Assembly: GCF_029227915.1 (NCBI RefSeq)
Contig: NC_079880.1
Coordinates: forward strand, 31,553,501-31,617,500
From: Hydractinia symbiolongicarpus
Lineage: Eukaryota; Cnidaria; Hydrozoa; Anthoathecata; Hydractiniidae
DNA: 64,000 nt
Direction of reading: 5' to 3'
The notes beneath the pieces are model-generated. The model was given only the letters and a program-made list of their open reading frames with translations, did no database searches and was not told where the DNA came from. Positions 42,101 through 52,097 of the stretch are shown piece after piece. Within the stretch, counting starts at the first letter, position 1. Each line of letters begins with the position of its first letter. The position numbers were made by a program, and so were the translations under genes.

Positions 42101-42640
42101 ATGACTCTTGATATAGTTATAGAACCTCATACAGCGATTTTCAGTGGATCCACGGGATGTGGAAAAACGCAAAGAGTTCTCGATCTTTTGAGGAATGAAT
42201 ACAGGGGTCACTTTCATAATATACTGATCCTTTGTCCCACTATACGTTACAATAGAACTTACTTGGGGAGATCCTCGCTTTGGAAGGATGATTATGCGTT
42301 CCTTATTGACCCAGGTGATAATTTGTTCGATTGGATAAGCAAATTATCGAAGATCCTTGCGGGTGAAAACACGCTCTTCATAGTTGATGACATCATCGCG
42401 GACGAGAGCCTGGATAAAAAACGACAGAGCCTACCCGAGATGGCAATATCTGGTAGACATCGAAGACACAGCCTTTGGCTTTTAACTCAATCATACACGG
42501 CAATTCCAAAAAATCTCAGGCGCCAAAAAAAACAGCTCTTCATGTGGTACCCGCTTGAAGGGAGTGATCTTGTTTTGCTGGATCAAGAGACAAATCAGAT
42601 AGAACACACCGAGTGGGAAGGCTCAACTCAAAAAGTCTAA
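42101..42640 (+). CDS. Polinton genome-packaging ATPase (FtsK/HerA type)
   Basis: 179 codons, intact. Walker A GSTGCGKT at residues 16-23; NILILCPTIRYN follows; Walker B TLFIVDDII with D96-D97 at about 91-99; ISGRHRRHSLWLLTQSY carries the sensor/arginine-finger-like segment (LLTQSY). These place it with the A32-like/FtsK-HerA packaging ATPases that pump DNA into double-jelly-roll capsids. Slightly short for the family; the sequence after the stop shows no clear continuation. Confidence 0.88.
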   Translation: MTLDIVIEPHTAIFSGSTGCGKTQRVLDLLRNEYRGHFHNILILCPTIRYNRTYLGRSSLWKDDYAFLIDPGDNLFDWISKLSKILAGENTLFIVDDIIADESLDKKRQSLPEMAISGRHRRHSLWLLTQSYTAIPKNLRRQKKQLFMWYPLEGSDLVLLDQETNQIEHTEWEGSTQKV

Positions 42641-42698
42641 GCATGCGTGCCTATATATTCGACTCGAGCACCCCAGGGCCTGGAGAATATTAGAATAA

Positions 42699-42899
42699 AT
42701 GTCATATGAATTGATAAAACAACAGTTGAAAGCCTGTCACGAAGAAATGGACAGGATCCCTTATCTGGAAAGTCAAATAGAGGTCATTGATGAAGATCTT
42801 CGTGATGCACTAGAAAGGGAAAGGTATCAGAGGAACACCATGTATTTTTTCATATTAATGTCAACTGTTCTAATGACATACATTCTGGCTGGAATATAA
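42699..42899 (+). CDS. Polinton small coiled-coil protein with C-terminal membrane anchor
   Basis: 66 codons. Helical, charged N-terminal two thirds (IKQQLKACHEEMDRIPYLES, EDLRDALERERYQRN) and one C-terminal transmembrane segment (MYFFILMSTVLMTYILAGI). Intact. Function unknown. Confidence 0.6.
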   Translation: MSYELIKQQLKACHEEMDRIPYLESQIEVIDEDLRDALERERYQRNTMYFFILMSTVLMTYILAGI

Positions 42900-43000
42900 A
42901 AATGGCCCTACATCAATTAAAGAACACTTTGAGCTAGATGGAAAGTTATATATTGACCGTTTCAAAATATTTTAATATATAATTAATCGGTAAAGAAAAA

Positions 43001-43315
43001 ATGGAAAAGTACGTACAGAGTCAGCAATTTACAAAAATTTACGATGTGACGGTACCGGTTCTGCGATGCTGTATCAATGCAGGTTCCACTACCGGTTATT
43101 GTTCACAGTGTTTGGAGAATTTTAATTATCGAAATGGCTACTACTGGGAGGGGTTTATACATCCGGACGATGATGAGCTTTTGGATAGAGTGCAATCAGG
43201 AGAGAAGCCCTGGGCGACAATTGCATGTGAGGAGGAGGATGAAGTGCTCAAATACGATATTGAGGATCGCAGGGGTCTGCATATTGTATCAGCGAACGTT
43301 AACGAGTGGGGGTAA
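43001..43315 (+). CDS. Polinton conserved protein, unknown (Cys-containing)
   Basis: 104 codons, preceded by an A-rich leader. CCINAGSTTGYCSQCLENF suggests a small metal-binding site. Overlaps the next frame (43306) by a few bases, which may mean a single protein split by a frameshift. Confidence 0.5.
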   Translation: MEKYVQSQQFTKIYDVTVPVLRCCINAGSTTGYCSQCLENFNYRNGYYWEGFIHPDDDELLDRVQSGEKPWATIACEEEDEVLKYDIEDRRGLHIVSANVNEWG

Positions 43316-43536
43316 TTTGCTATGAAATCATAAAGGATAAGGACCTAAAGCTCTCGAATCTAGCAGACTTGGAGAAAATTGGTGATATATTAACAATTCA
43401 AATTGAGGATAGGCGCTTAGTCGATATCGATGACATTGATAACGAGCAAAATTTTATTAAAGGTATAGTATATGGTTATCCATTCTATACACTACATCCT
43501 TATGATTATACACGACTTCATCCTATTGATGATTAG
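43306..43536 (+). CDS. Polinton small acidic protein, possibly the 3' part of the previous gene
   Basis: 76 codons (MGVICYEIIKDKDLKLSNLA ... HPYDYTRLHPIDD). The overlap with 43001-43315 and continuing composition suggest a frameshifted continuation. Last plus-strand gene before the convergent integrase; a perfect hairpin follows at 43558-43584. Confidence 0.45.
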   Translation: MGVICYEIIKDKDLKLSNLADLEKIGDILTIQIEDRRLVDIDDIDNEQNFIKGIVYGYPFYTLHPYDYTRLHPIDD

Positions 43537-43557
43537 GGGGATCTTGCTCGGTTAGTA

Positions 43558-43584
43558 TTAATATGAACCATAGGTTCATATTAA
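43558..43584. terminator. Perfect 12-bp stem, 3-nt loop between convergent genes
   Basis: TTAATATGAACC, ATA, GGTTCATATTAA. It lies 21 bp after the stop of the plus-strand cluster and 13 bp before the stop of the minus-strand integrase. A perfect stem in exactly this gap suggests a bidirectional transcript-end signal. Confidence 0.6.
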
Positions 43585-43596
43585 CCATGGGGCTCG

Positions 43597-44615
43597 TTAC
43601 CATTCTTTAACATACTCCGGAGTTATTTCAACATCCTCTGGAATCAACATTAATTCCTCTGCCACAAAATTTCGATCAGGTCCATCTGCCAAATAGTATA
43701 ACAACCTCGTACCTGTCACTATACGGTCGAGTCTGTACGTTTTTCTGCTCCACCAAGCATCTGTTGCACGTCTTTTTTGATCCCCATGTTCCTCGTCGGG
43801 TTGCAGCAGATACAAGTAAAGCCCGTCGTCAGGTAGAGGCTTTTCTTGCCCGTCAGGACGAAGCGTAGGCGATCAGGATGGCCTTCGCTTTTTGCAAGCG
43901 GGACTTCATCCAACTTGATCGCTTTCGAAGGTTTCATGTCGATCATAGCAGTCTTGGTTCAGACTTTTGACGATGGTATACAGGTGCTTGACCCATGTGG
44001 TACTAGTTTCGTCCGAGGCAAGCTCTTGCGCATCTTGAGGTTTGAACAGCCTCTCTGCGAGCACCTTGTTGTAGCTCTCGATGAACGCCGTAAAAGTATG
44101 ATGGTATTTGGTAGTTGCACGCTTTATCTCGATACCCTTAGCCTCTAACAGCTTTGTCACGTCCGACTTGAACTCACTGCCGTTGTCACACTGAAAGGTC
44201 ACACTGAAAGGCTTTGTAAATATCCCTGAGCATATCAGCGACTTCGCTGGCTTTCGTGTTCTTCTTTGTAGCGCGAAGCTACATCGATGCCTGCGAGTAT
44301 ATATTTATAGGTGTTTCCATATAATTTATCATGGGGCATGTAGAGCAAGTCAAATTGATGCATCTCGTTGGGTTTCGTGATGGTGTAATGTGGATAATTG
44401 ATGCGCTTAGGGCCTTTGATATGCCTGAGCCATAGCAGCTGACGAGTTAACCAGTGAATAACTCTCTTTTTGGAGAGACCACTCTGCTCGGAGGGTAGTT
44501 TAATAGCTTTCCGTCCAGTCCAGAGATGTTCGGGCTGGTAGTAGATTTGACTTGACTTTCCTGATTCCTCAGGAGTAATGATATGTGCTTTTGACATGTT
44601 TATTATACATGTCAA
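43597..44615 (-). pseudogene. Polinton retroviral-type integrase
   Basis: N-terminal part: WTGRKAIKLPSEQSGLSKKR, VIHWLTRQLLWLRHI, then the core HQFDLLYMPHDKLYGNTYKY (first D), TFQCDNGSEFKSDVTKLLE (second D) and TFTAFIESYNKVLAERLF (E). Exactly 35 residues separate the second D and the E (D,D-35-E). The C-terminal part has WWSRKTYRLDRIVTGTRL, a chromodomain/SH3-like segment as in other Polinton integrases. It would insert the excised or replicated element. Frameshifts near 44240, 43910 and 43800 break it. Confidence 0.88.
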
Positions 44616-44957
44616 AAATATTCCTTACATATACTTGTACACGACGAAACCCAGCAGAGCCAGGACCCTACGATGAACGTCAGCTCACCGTCTTGTTGCT
44701 GTTTGCTGAGTATATAGTAGTCGGAGAGTTTGGGAGCTTTTTGATCGTCGCGATCGTTGCTGATTGTACCAATCGATCTTCGCTTTTCTGTCACGCACCC
44801 ACTGGCTTTGAGCAGCTTGGAGTTGTTCGATTGCTTTATCGTGCCTTTTGCGCTCTTCCTCGCCGTGCTCACTGAGTTTGCTGAACAAAAAATTAGACCC
44901 TGAAAAGGCCAATGCGTTAATTAACGCTCCTCCTGCCATTACTGCTAAGGTAGCCAT
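44612..44957 (-). pseudogene. Polinton small membrane protein
   Basis: Begins MATLAVMAGGALINALAFSG (hydrophobic N-terminus), then a charged helix (EERKRHDKAIEQLQAAQSQW). A frameshift near 44720 moves the C-terminal part (PKLSDYYILSKQQQ and a final hydrophobic segment) to another frame. The order hydrophobic start, charged helix, PKLSDYY, hydrophobic end is one I know from cnidarian Polintons. Starts 7 bp after the MCP stop. Confidence 0.65.
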
Positions 44958-44964
44958 CTTTATT

Positions 44965-46237
44965 TTAGTATTCTACACTTTGAAATCTGCCATCCAAAAT
45001 ATTCAGCTGCGCATCTTGGAGCAAGTACACATAGCAACGTATATCCCCAGTTCCATCCGCCTTCTTGGTCATATGGAGAGTTATGCCGTCCAAAATATCT
45101 CTGCAAGGGCCTTCCAGAACCATGCAAGCTGTGATCTGGACTACTGCGGAAGTCAATGAACAGCGCGTATCTTTCACTGAAGAACTGCCCAATGGTCACC
45201 TCGCTATCGTGGGATCCGAAAAGTTCAAAGACTTGTTCCAGATGGTCCTTCGGCAACATGGCGTGGCTATAAAGTTCGTTAGGCTCACCTTCCACCGTGA
45301 TTGCGATTTTCTCGATTTTGGGGTTGTAGAAGACCTCGTTGTTCCCCGAATAGGCCTTCACTTTTTCCGGATCTACGAATAGTAGTAAGACGCCCTTCAG
45401 AGACTTGGCAGGAGTATCGATCTGGAGATTAAGGCTGGTATCAGCCTTTTTCATGGTCACCACTTTGCTCCTCAAGATCCGATCGTACGGCAGGGCGAGA
45501 CGGCTGTATCGTGACAACATAGTACTGCTAAGCCCCTCGTTTGTCACTTTATCAAACTCGAGCGCGATATTGGTAATTTTATAACCAGCATCAGCTGGCT
45601 TGGCTGCCGTGCTTCCAGCAGCCGCCGTACCAGCATCTTTGATGACTTGGTCGTGAGGTGCAAAATGCATTACGAACTACAGCCTGTCGTGTAAGCCTGC
45701 TGGGTGGAAGGGCAAGTCTTGTGTCAACTCGAAAATTTTGCCGATAGGAATAGCAAAAGTATTACCATACGCTGCCACGATCGCCTTTTCCTCGTCATTT
45801 CCTACATGGTCGCTGGCTTTTACTTGCAGAGCTCTGATGGTGCCATCGTTGGGATTTATGCCCTCTAAAATTAGGTTGTTCTCTCGGTCAAATTTGGGTA
45901 GCCACAGATCTCGATACACTGCCAGGGTGTTGTAGTCGGCGATGTTTTGCACTTCGTGACCGTTCAAGCTGATGCGACGGTTTTGAACCAATGCCTTGCC
46001 GATATTGCTGACGATGGTACGCTTGGTGTTTGTACCACTCAGCTCCAGGTCGAAAAGCAACTTCAGGCTACCAGGAAAAATCACGTCATTTTGACCAAGG
46101 TTGGGTACGTCGACATACAAATCTTCGTTCTGGTTGATTGTCGACGGAACATGGCTCACCTTGACACGCTGCTTCTTCCCCTTTATAGCAAGCATTGTCT
46201 TTAATTCTTTATGCGGATTTAAGATAGTTCCGTACAT
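44965..46237 (-). pseudogene. Polinton major capsid protein (double jelly-roll)
   Basis: Starts MYGTILNPHKELKTMLAIKG. INQNEDLYVDVPNLGQNDVI, GSLKLLFDLELSGTN and SNIGKALVQNRRISLNGHEV are the first jelly-roll strands of Polinton capsid proteins; VFYNPKIEKIAITVEGEPNE, and AMLPKDHLEQVFELFG belong to the second. It reads through a single in-frame TAG (45677-45679); near 45120 a frameshift moves the end to another frame (HMTKKADGTGDIRCYVYLLQ, ending LNILDGRFQSVEY). Length with repair about 424 residues, normal for the family. Divergent from the 46267 gene, with only 29 bp between starts. Confidence 0.87.
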
Positions 46238-46278
46238 TTATTAGTAGGCAATTGTGGGTTGAATAAATGCCTATTAAT
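46238..46278. promoter_or_regulatory. Divergent promoter with inverted repeat
   Basis: Between the start codons of the capsid gene (minus, 46237) and the coiled-coil gene (plus, 46267) lie ATTAGTAGGCA (46240-46250) and TGCCTATTAAT (46268-46278), an inverted repeat with one mismatch. Its right arm overlaps the first codons of the plus-strand gene. Both structural genes could be controlled here; binding protein unknown. Confidence 0.45.
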
Positions 46279-47585
46279 CCAATATATGAAGGAGATGACT
46301 TTACGTCAGAGGAAGATATTCAAGACGAACCCGAGGAGTTCAGTATCGGGAGCGAGCTCATTCGACCAGAGCCTGATGTCGGCTTAACACCAGAAGAGCA
46401 GGGTCAATCGTCTAGCGGAGATATCGCGACCTACGCAAGGGGAGAGTTGCTCAAATCGAAGGTAGAGGATCTTTATGATCTCCTACGTAAGGAGCTGGGG
46501 AAGGAGCCGAGTGCGAGACACTACGACGATTTTGAGGTCGATGGGAACCGGCTTTTATACGATGGTGTAGAGCTCACTAAAATGAATGGTGAGCTCAGGA
46601 GTGTTGCCGAGATCGGAGGAGGTTACGTGCGGGGCGATTGCGAGCCATGGGGTTCGACGACTATACTACACCACACAAGGGTAGTAATACTATGGCTCAG
46701 AACCTCGCGCTAGAGGTTGATCTTCTTGTATTGAATAGGGATGATGAGGAGGAGACTTCGGTTAAAGAGGAGGGTGAGACGATTGAAATGAAAACAATTG
46801 ATAGCATTCAAAATTTAGCTCGTGACGTAGAGGGTTATGTAGATAATTCATTCGCGGGGATCGAAGATGAGATCGAGGTTCCTGATATGAGAAAGTTAAA
46901 GCTCGACATTGAAAAACTGCAGAAGACTATTAAGGAGGTGAAGGATAAACTTGAACAATATAATAGCGAGATAAATACGAAAGAGGGTAAGTTGAAAGAA
47001 CTTAAGAAGCAGAAGCCCGAGGTGCGAAAGCTTCAGGATATTGATAATCTTGAGAAGGAATTGAAGAAATTAGAGGAAGATAAGAAGGATGAACTGGGTA
47101 GGCATGGTCTTTCCTCCGAGGTTTTTAAGCAACTGAGATCTATTAAGTCCGAGCTGATGAAGATTGCAGGAGACGATAAAACCTTGCTTGAAAAGCTTAA
47201 AAGCCTTTTCCGAGAGCAGGGCCTGACTATCGCGAGCATCGTTTCTGCTGTTGGTTTCCTGATTTCAACCATCGTGCTCGCCGTTACGGGAGGTGGAGGC
47301 ACTGCCGGAGGAGCTGCTGGAGGAAGTACAGGTGGGAAAGGTTTTGTACGAAAACAGCTTGATAAGCTCGGACGATTTTTGAAGTACTTAACAGGCAAAG
47401 CGGGTGCAGCCCTTCCAGGGATTATTGGCAGCGTGGTGTCGTTCTTTTTCAGAGTTGCAGCGAGAGTCGTCGAGTTCGCAGCAAAGCACTTGTACATGGC
47501 CTTGGCTACTGCTGTGGGTATGGTGGTGGCTTATGTGGGTAACAGGAGGAGTAAGTGCAATCGCACTAAGAGTTTAATTTGCTGA
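46267..47585 (+). pseudogene. Polinton coiled-coil protein with C-terminal membrane segments (one frameshift)
   Basis: Acidic N-terminal part (EGDDFTSEEDIQDEPEEFSI), an EL...YDGVELTKMNGEL segment, then after a frameshift near 46650 a long coiled coil (about 46880-47120: DIEKLQKTIKEVKDKLEQYN), LFREQGLTIASIVSAVGFLI as first hydrophobic segment, a Gly-rich linker (GGGGTAGGAAGGS), and GKAGAALPGIIGSVVSFFFR with a second hydrophobic pair. The total of about 440 residues and this order match a large structural-type protein common to cnidarian Polintons, function unproven. Probably virion or membrane associated. Confidence 0.68.
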
Positions 47586-47822
47586 TCAACAGATTAGACT
47601 TACTTCCACCAAATATATGCGAAGATAAGTCCTACCCCCAACGTGATAATGGTAGCCTTGGTATCATCATGTTTTTTTAGGACTGCCTAGGACAGGACAC
47701 GAGGATCGCTTTAAATGCCATCAGCATTCGACATACGTGGTTGAACCTCTACAGTAACAACGAGTTTACCATCCGTGAGGTAGGTTTTACCATCCAATCA
47801 GACGGTTACTGTAATTGAAATA

Positions 47823-48326
47823 ATGAATGTGTTGTATAAGATCGAGGATTTGGCGAGTATCGTCAACAGTCAGGCAGAGGATAAGATTAAGCTGTTTGTC
47901 CTGAAAAATGGACTCTGCAGGCTCCGTGTCAATGATGGGTACACGGTGGTGATTCATCGACAACTGCAAGTGCTCTTGGGTCTACCCTACGATCCCTATA
48001 CTATACTATTAGTATCCCTATACTATATGAAGGGTGACTACGATTCATTCTACAAGACTGACGTATACCATAGGTTACGACTTGTTTGCCCTCAATTAGA
48101 TGAGGATGACTGCCTGCTTAACGGAAAAAAATCCAAGATTCTTGGCATGCTTCCCACCAAAGAGCTAAGTGTCTGGGGAGACATGTTGACGTGGAGTTTC
48201 GATAACCCTGTATACCTTCCTTTGAAAGGTTCCACAGACAGACTGGAGTTCATGCTGACGGACGAGTATCACCACGATAAGAATGTTTCGTTCGTTGGAA
48301 TTAATATGCACCTGCTTATAGAATAA
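47823..48326 (+). CDS. Polinton penton-like minor capsid protein
   Basis: 167 codons, intact. GLCRLRVNDGYTVVIHRQLQ, LLGLPYDPYT, and near the end FDNPVYLPLKGSTDRLEFML then NVSFVGINMHLLIE, the PVY.PL....I.....D..G....F....L.L pattern of the single-jelly-roll minor capsid (penton) proteins of these elements. It would close the capsid vertices. Follows the coiled-coil gene after a 237-bp gap. Confidence 0.6.
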   Translation: MNVLYKIEDLASIVNSQAEDKIKLFVLKNGLCRLRVNDGYTVVIHRQLQVLLGLPYDPYTILLVSLYYMKGDYDSFYKTDVYHRLRLVCPQLDEDDCLLNGKKSKILGMLPTKELSVWGDMLTWSFDNPVYLPLKGSTDRLEFMLTDEYHHDKNVSFVGINMHLLIE

Positions 48327-48329
48327 ATA

Positions 48330-48969
48330 TGACTGACATACAAAGCTTTACCCAAGCTTACCACCGAGTGCACCTGATCAAGAAAATGAGGGGCATATTT
48401 ATAGATTAAAGAAAATAGAGGAAATAGAACAGTTTCTGCGAAGCGAGGTCAAACAACGTAAAAAGCTGTCGAAAAAATTGGAATGCATGGTACCTGGATC
48501 CATTATATGGACCACGGATTGCTCGCCATAAGCGTGATCACGAGCGGTGTTGGTATTGGGAGTATGTTATCGGGAATCGGAGTAGCCCTAGCAGTGGCAA
48601 TGGGTGGGATAGCCATCGCCGTTGGATTGGGGAAGTCTGCCTCAAAAAAAAAATGGGAAGAAGCTGAATTATAAACGCAAAAAGCATGATAGTATAAGAT
48701 TATTAGCGGAGACTAAGTTGAATTCAATAGTTGATTTGATATCAAGGGCGATTGAGAATGGAATTATATCTGACTACGAGTTCAGTTTGATCATGCAAGA
48801 GAAAAAAAAATACCTTCTGCTCAAGGAACAAATAAGACAACGTACGAATAAGATAGTTAGCGAGATCAATGACCAAGAGAGACAAGCACTTGTCGCCAAA
48901 GGCCGCGATGAGGCGAGAGTAGAATTGTTAAAAAACTTGCAGTCTGCACAATATGTAAGAAATACCTAG
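48330..48969 (+). pseudogene. Polinton LPKLPP-type membrane protein, frameshifted
   Basis: Reads in pieces: a start with LPKLPPSAPDQENEG and YRLKKIEEIEQFLRSEVKQR, a hydrophobic middle (VITSGVGIGSMLSGIGVALA) in a second frame, and the charged end (KKHDSIRLLAETKLNSIVDL, ISRAIENGIISDYEFSLIMQ) in the first frame again. This three-part architecture is common next to capsid genes of cnidarian Polintons. Function unknown; probably virion membrane or scaffolding. Confidence 0.62.
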
Positions 48970-49014
48970 AGGCACCACCTAAATATTCCTAATTTTAATG
49001 TTTTGTACAAAACA

Positions 49015-49290
49015 CTAAATGACACCAAGCAATTCACCGGTACTAGCGTCAACCATAAAATTGCCGTCGTATATGACAGTTCTTTTTTGTTTTGCCTCCA
49101 GGCCTCTGATATATTCATCGAGTATTTTCATAGCTGTGATTTCTAGACATGGCTTGCAATAAGGCCCAAGGGTTTGTGTTGAAATATCTTTATATTTTAC
49201 CTTATTGATCGCAGATATAAGATCAGCCCTCCTGAGAGTGGAGTATCCACGTACCCCTAATTCTCTCGCTTCGTTTTTCAAATCGTTCAT
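49015..49290 (-). CDS. Polinton small protein with SAP/Rho-N-like start
   Basis: 91 codons, intact. NDLKNEARELGVRGYSTLRR followed by ADLISAINKV is the helix-extended-loop-helix pattern of SAP/Rho-N nucleic-acid-binding modules. YCKPCLEITAMKI gives a Cys pair. First of three leftward genes at the right end. Confidence 0.6.
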   Translation of the reverse strand: MNDLKNEARELGVRGYSTLRRADLISAINKVKYKDISTQTLGPYCKPCLEITAMKILDEYIRGLEAKQKRTVIYDGNFMVDASTGELLGVI

Positions 49291-49381
49291 GTTTTTTATA
49301 CTACGACGAATAGATCCTCTTCATCATCTGAATCAAGGTGTCGTGTCCTGGATTGTTGCACTGGTTTATACTTACACTCTT

Positions 49382-49885
49382 CTAGCATAACCTGGATGAA
49401 ATGCTTGGAGATAGTTTGATTATAGCCGTACATTCACAGGGTTGCTTCAGTGGTACTATAGCATCATAAAAATCGGTCGTTACCTCCCCATCCCATTCCT
49501 TGACTTTTGCGTTTAGATATCGATCATTCTTTACTGGCGGGGTTGAGAATGAACTACCATACAATAGCTGTATCCTGGTTAGGATGATCTGATATTTATC
49601 CAACCATTCTGGATATTGATGCATGTCGAATGACATGGTAAGCGACGAGCCATCAATATATCGCGAGGCACCATTGCTATATAAGCGCTTTGGGGTTCGA
49701 ATTAATAGCGATGATATCTTACTGTTATTCTTATAGCCTATAACATATCTAGCATCTTTACCCTTATTGGCTTAGATTGGATCGCTGAGTACGATGTTTT
49801 CAATTTGAACCTCATCGATGCTTAGTACTGTTGGTTCTCTATAAAAATCTCTGGTCTATACGGAGTCGTTATAGAATTTAAACAT
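49382..49885 (-). pseudogene. Polinton conserved protein (possible DNA-binding), two stops
   Basis: ATG 49885 opens a frame with stops TAG at codon 10 and TAA near codon 35, otherwise open: DARYVIGYKNNSKISSLLIR, TPKRLYSNGASRYIDGSSL, MSFDMHQYPEWLDKYQIIL, KEWDGEVTTDFYDAIVPLKQ and CECTAIIKLS. The layout (LLI.TP...F/Y..GAS, then PVK.D....K......G, C.A...LS) resembles a beta-rich protein shared by cnidarian Polintons, which I think may bind single-stranded DNA; that is inference. Confidence 0.5.
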
Positions 49886-49914
49886 CCCTTTTATTTATGG
49901 AAATTAGACACCAA

Positions 49915-50400
49915 CTAGGGATTTTTACAAGAACAGTAGCCTCCGTTGTAGGTGATCCACATGATATAGTGTTGCCAACACAGCATTTTTTCACATATAA
50001 TTAACCTCCGTCCACACTTCTTGCATCTGTAATATTTATCAAGATCAATCCCACATTCATCACAATACTCAATCGTCATGCTTTTATTTCTTGTAACCAT
50101 GGCTCTGAAACGATCTGGAACATACTCGAACAGACCCGGATTGCGCTGGACTACCCCTATACACATATCCAAGGTCTTGAAGTAATACGGAACATACACG
50201 AATACCATTGGATCCTTTTCAACCGCTGTATTGCACATGTCACGAGTCTTGAAATAGTCTGGTACATACTGGAGCATCCTTCTTCTTCTTCTTAATTTAT
50301 TTAACGTCGGAGAAATAACTATGTACATATAGCTTCCTGATATAAAAAAATAAATAAATACATACTTATAAATATACAGGAAACTAATCAAATCCGACAA
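49915..50400 (-). CDS. DUF4116-like repeat protein with C-terminal zinc ribbon
   Basis: 161 codons, intact. An N-terminal hydrophobic segment (FLYIYKYVFIYFFISGSYMY) precedes three repeats of the type YVPDYFKTRDMC..AVEKDP, YVPYYFKTLDMC..VVQRNP, YVPDRFRAM, as in DUF4116 proteins of giant viruses. The C-terminus has C-x2-C (EYCDECGI) and CKKCGRRLIICEKMLC, a zinc-ribbon-like site. Last Polinton gene before the LINE. Function unknown. Confidence 0.6.
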   Translation of the reverse strand: MSDLISFLYIYKYVFIYFFISGSYMYIVISPTLNKLRRRRRMLQYVPDYFKTRDMCNTAVEKDPMVFVYVPYYFKTLDMCIGVVQRNPGLFEYVPDRFRAMVTRNKSMTIEYCDECGIDLDKYYRCKKCGRRLIICEKMLCWQHYIMWITYNGGYCSCKNP

Positions 50401-50436
50401 AAATTTGTTTATAGTTTTATGAAAAATGTATAAAAA

Positions 50437-52085
50437 TTATGAAAAATTATTTAAATAGACCGAGTGATTGAAATCATACTCCTTTAGTTTCGTTTTAAAT
50501 TTTTTAAGGCTGTTACAACTTTTCAATTCGGAAGGTAAAGTATTCCAAATTTTAGGCCCCAATGAGCGAAGACATTTTTCCCCAAAATTTTTAGTATTAA
50601 AGTTCAATGTTTTAAGATTATTTAAATATTGACTTCGTACTGGCCTGTTTGTTTCGCTGCGTTGAAAGATGTCTAACATAAATGGCGGATTTAGATTATT
50701 AAGAGATTTAAAAATCTCTATACATAGATTTCGTATTCGCATAATTTTCATGTAGTTACTTTTGTTCTTGCTAGAAATGTACTTTTTATCTCTCTGAATA
50801 TCCGCTATCTACAAATTTTAGGGCTCGCTTATGGAGTTTTTCGACCCTAGAAAGTGATTTTGAAGATGAGAAATTCCAAATAAGTGGACAGTAGTTAAAG
50901 TTTGAATACACAAAACTTTCTGCTAAGACACTCTTAGCTTTAAAAGGAAGCATGTTTTTAAATTTATACAAAGCATTTAGTTGCGCAGATGCTTTCTTGC
51001 AAACCTCATTTAAGTGCTGATCAAATCTAAGGTTATTGTCAATTTTAACTCCTAACAGTTTGACTGTGTCTTGCGAATATATGTTTTTATCTCCGATTCT
51101 TATCAGTTTACTACTTGTGTTTTCTATCCTATCTTTGCTGATGATAATGCATTGAAATTTGTCAGGGTTACCAATCATTTTATTTTCATGTAGCCATGCT
51201 AATGCCTGCTCAGACTCACCTTTTAAAATTTTAATGAGGTTTGGAATTGAATTGGAAAAGCTTGACAATGTATTATCATCAGCATAGTTGTGTAGGTCAC
51301 TTCTGGTTATAAAAAGAAAAATATCGTTAAGAAAAATATTAAAAATTATCGGGCCTAAGATTGATCCTTGCGGCACACCTGAAAGAATCATTTGGAACTG
51401 TAGTGTCCGTTTATACGAGTAGATTGTTCTCTATTTGTTAGGTATGACAGGACAAATTTCAGGGCATTAATTTCAAATCCATATGCCTCAAGTTTAGCGA
51501 TTAGTAAATCATGTGGCACGCAATCGAAAGCTTTTGATAGATCCATTAAGACTGCACCAACCACGTAATTCTTATCAAGTTTTTTTTCCATTCTTCTAGT
51601 AAACGAATTAAGACATGCTGTGTGTTATAGTTTTTCCGATAGGCTGACAAAAATATTGAAAGTTTCGATTCTATGAAAGACATGATTTGATCCTTCATTA
51701 TGTTTTCATAGAATTTTGAAAATACATTCAACACACTGACAGGTCTAAAAATATTAATGCTATGTTTGTCTTTGCCTCCTTTGTCAAGAGGTGCTACCGT
51801 TGCACGTTTGGCTCCATCGGGAAAAATATTCAATTTTATGCTGCTGTTTATAGCATTTTTCAATGGGCAAATCAGATATTCACTAGCTAACTTCACAAGC
51901 TTTGGGGGTATTTTGTCTCTACCTGGAGAGGAATTTATGTTTAAATTAGTAAAAAGTTTTTTGATTGTGTTGTCATCTACCTCCTCAAAGTTAAAAAAAT
52001 TTATATTTTCGTTGCAGGCTTTAATTTTGACAATACTCGGATGACTCTCGTATGTTTTAATTATCTCATTAATTAGTCTCTCTTT
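50437..52085 (-). pseudogene. LINE reverse transcriptase (CR1/L2-like)
   Basis: PDGAKRATVAPLDKGGKD, FRPVSVLNVFSKFYENIM, GAVLMDLSKAFDCVPHDLLI (motif A), SGVPQGSILGPIIFNIFLND, LHNYADDNTLSSF (YADD), KLLGVKIDNNLRFDQHLNEV, YSNFNYCPLIWNFSS and a C-terminal RNL.IEIFKSLNNLNP block. Three frame breaks. Confidence 0.85.
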
Positions 52086-52097
52086 GTCTAAGGAATT

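Noticed and set aside
36073-49885. Alternative genetic code with reassigned TAA/TAG in the Polinton
   Set aside because: The stops fall at positions where different residues are expected, frameshifts are also present, and intact genes end normally; ordinary decay explains it.
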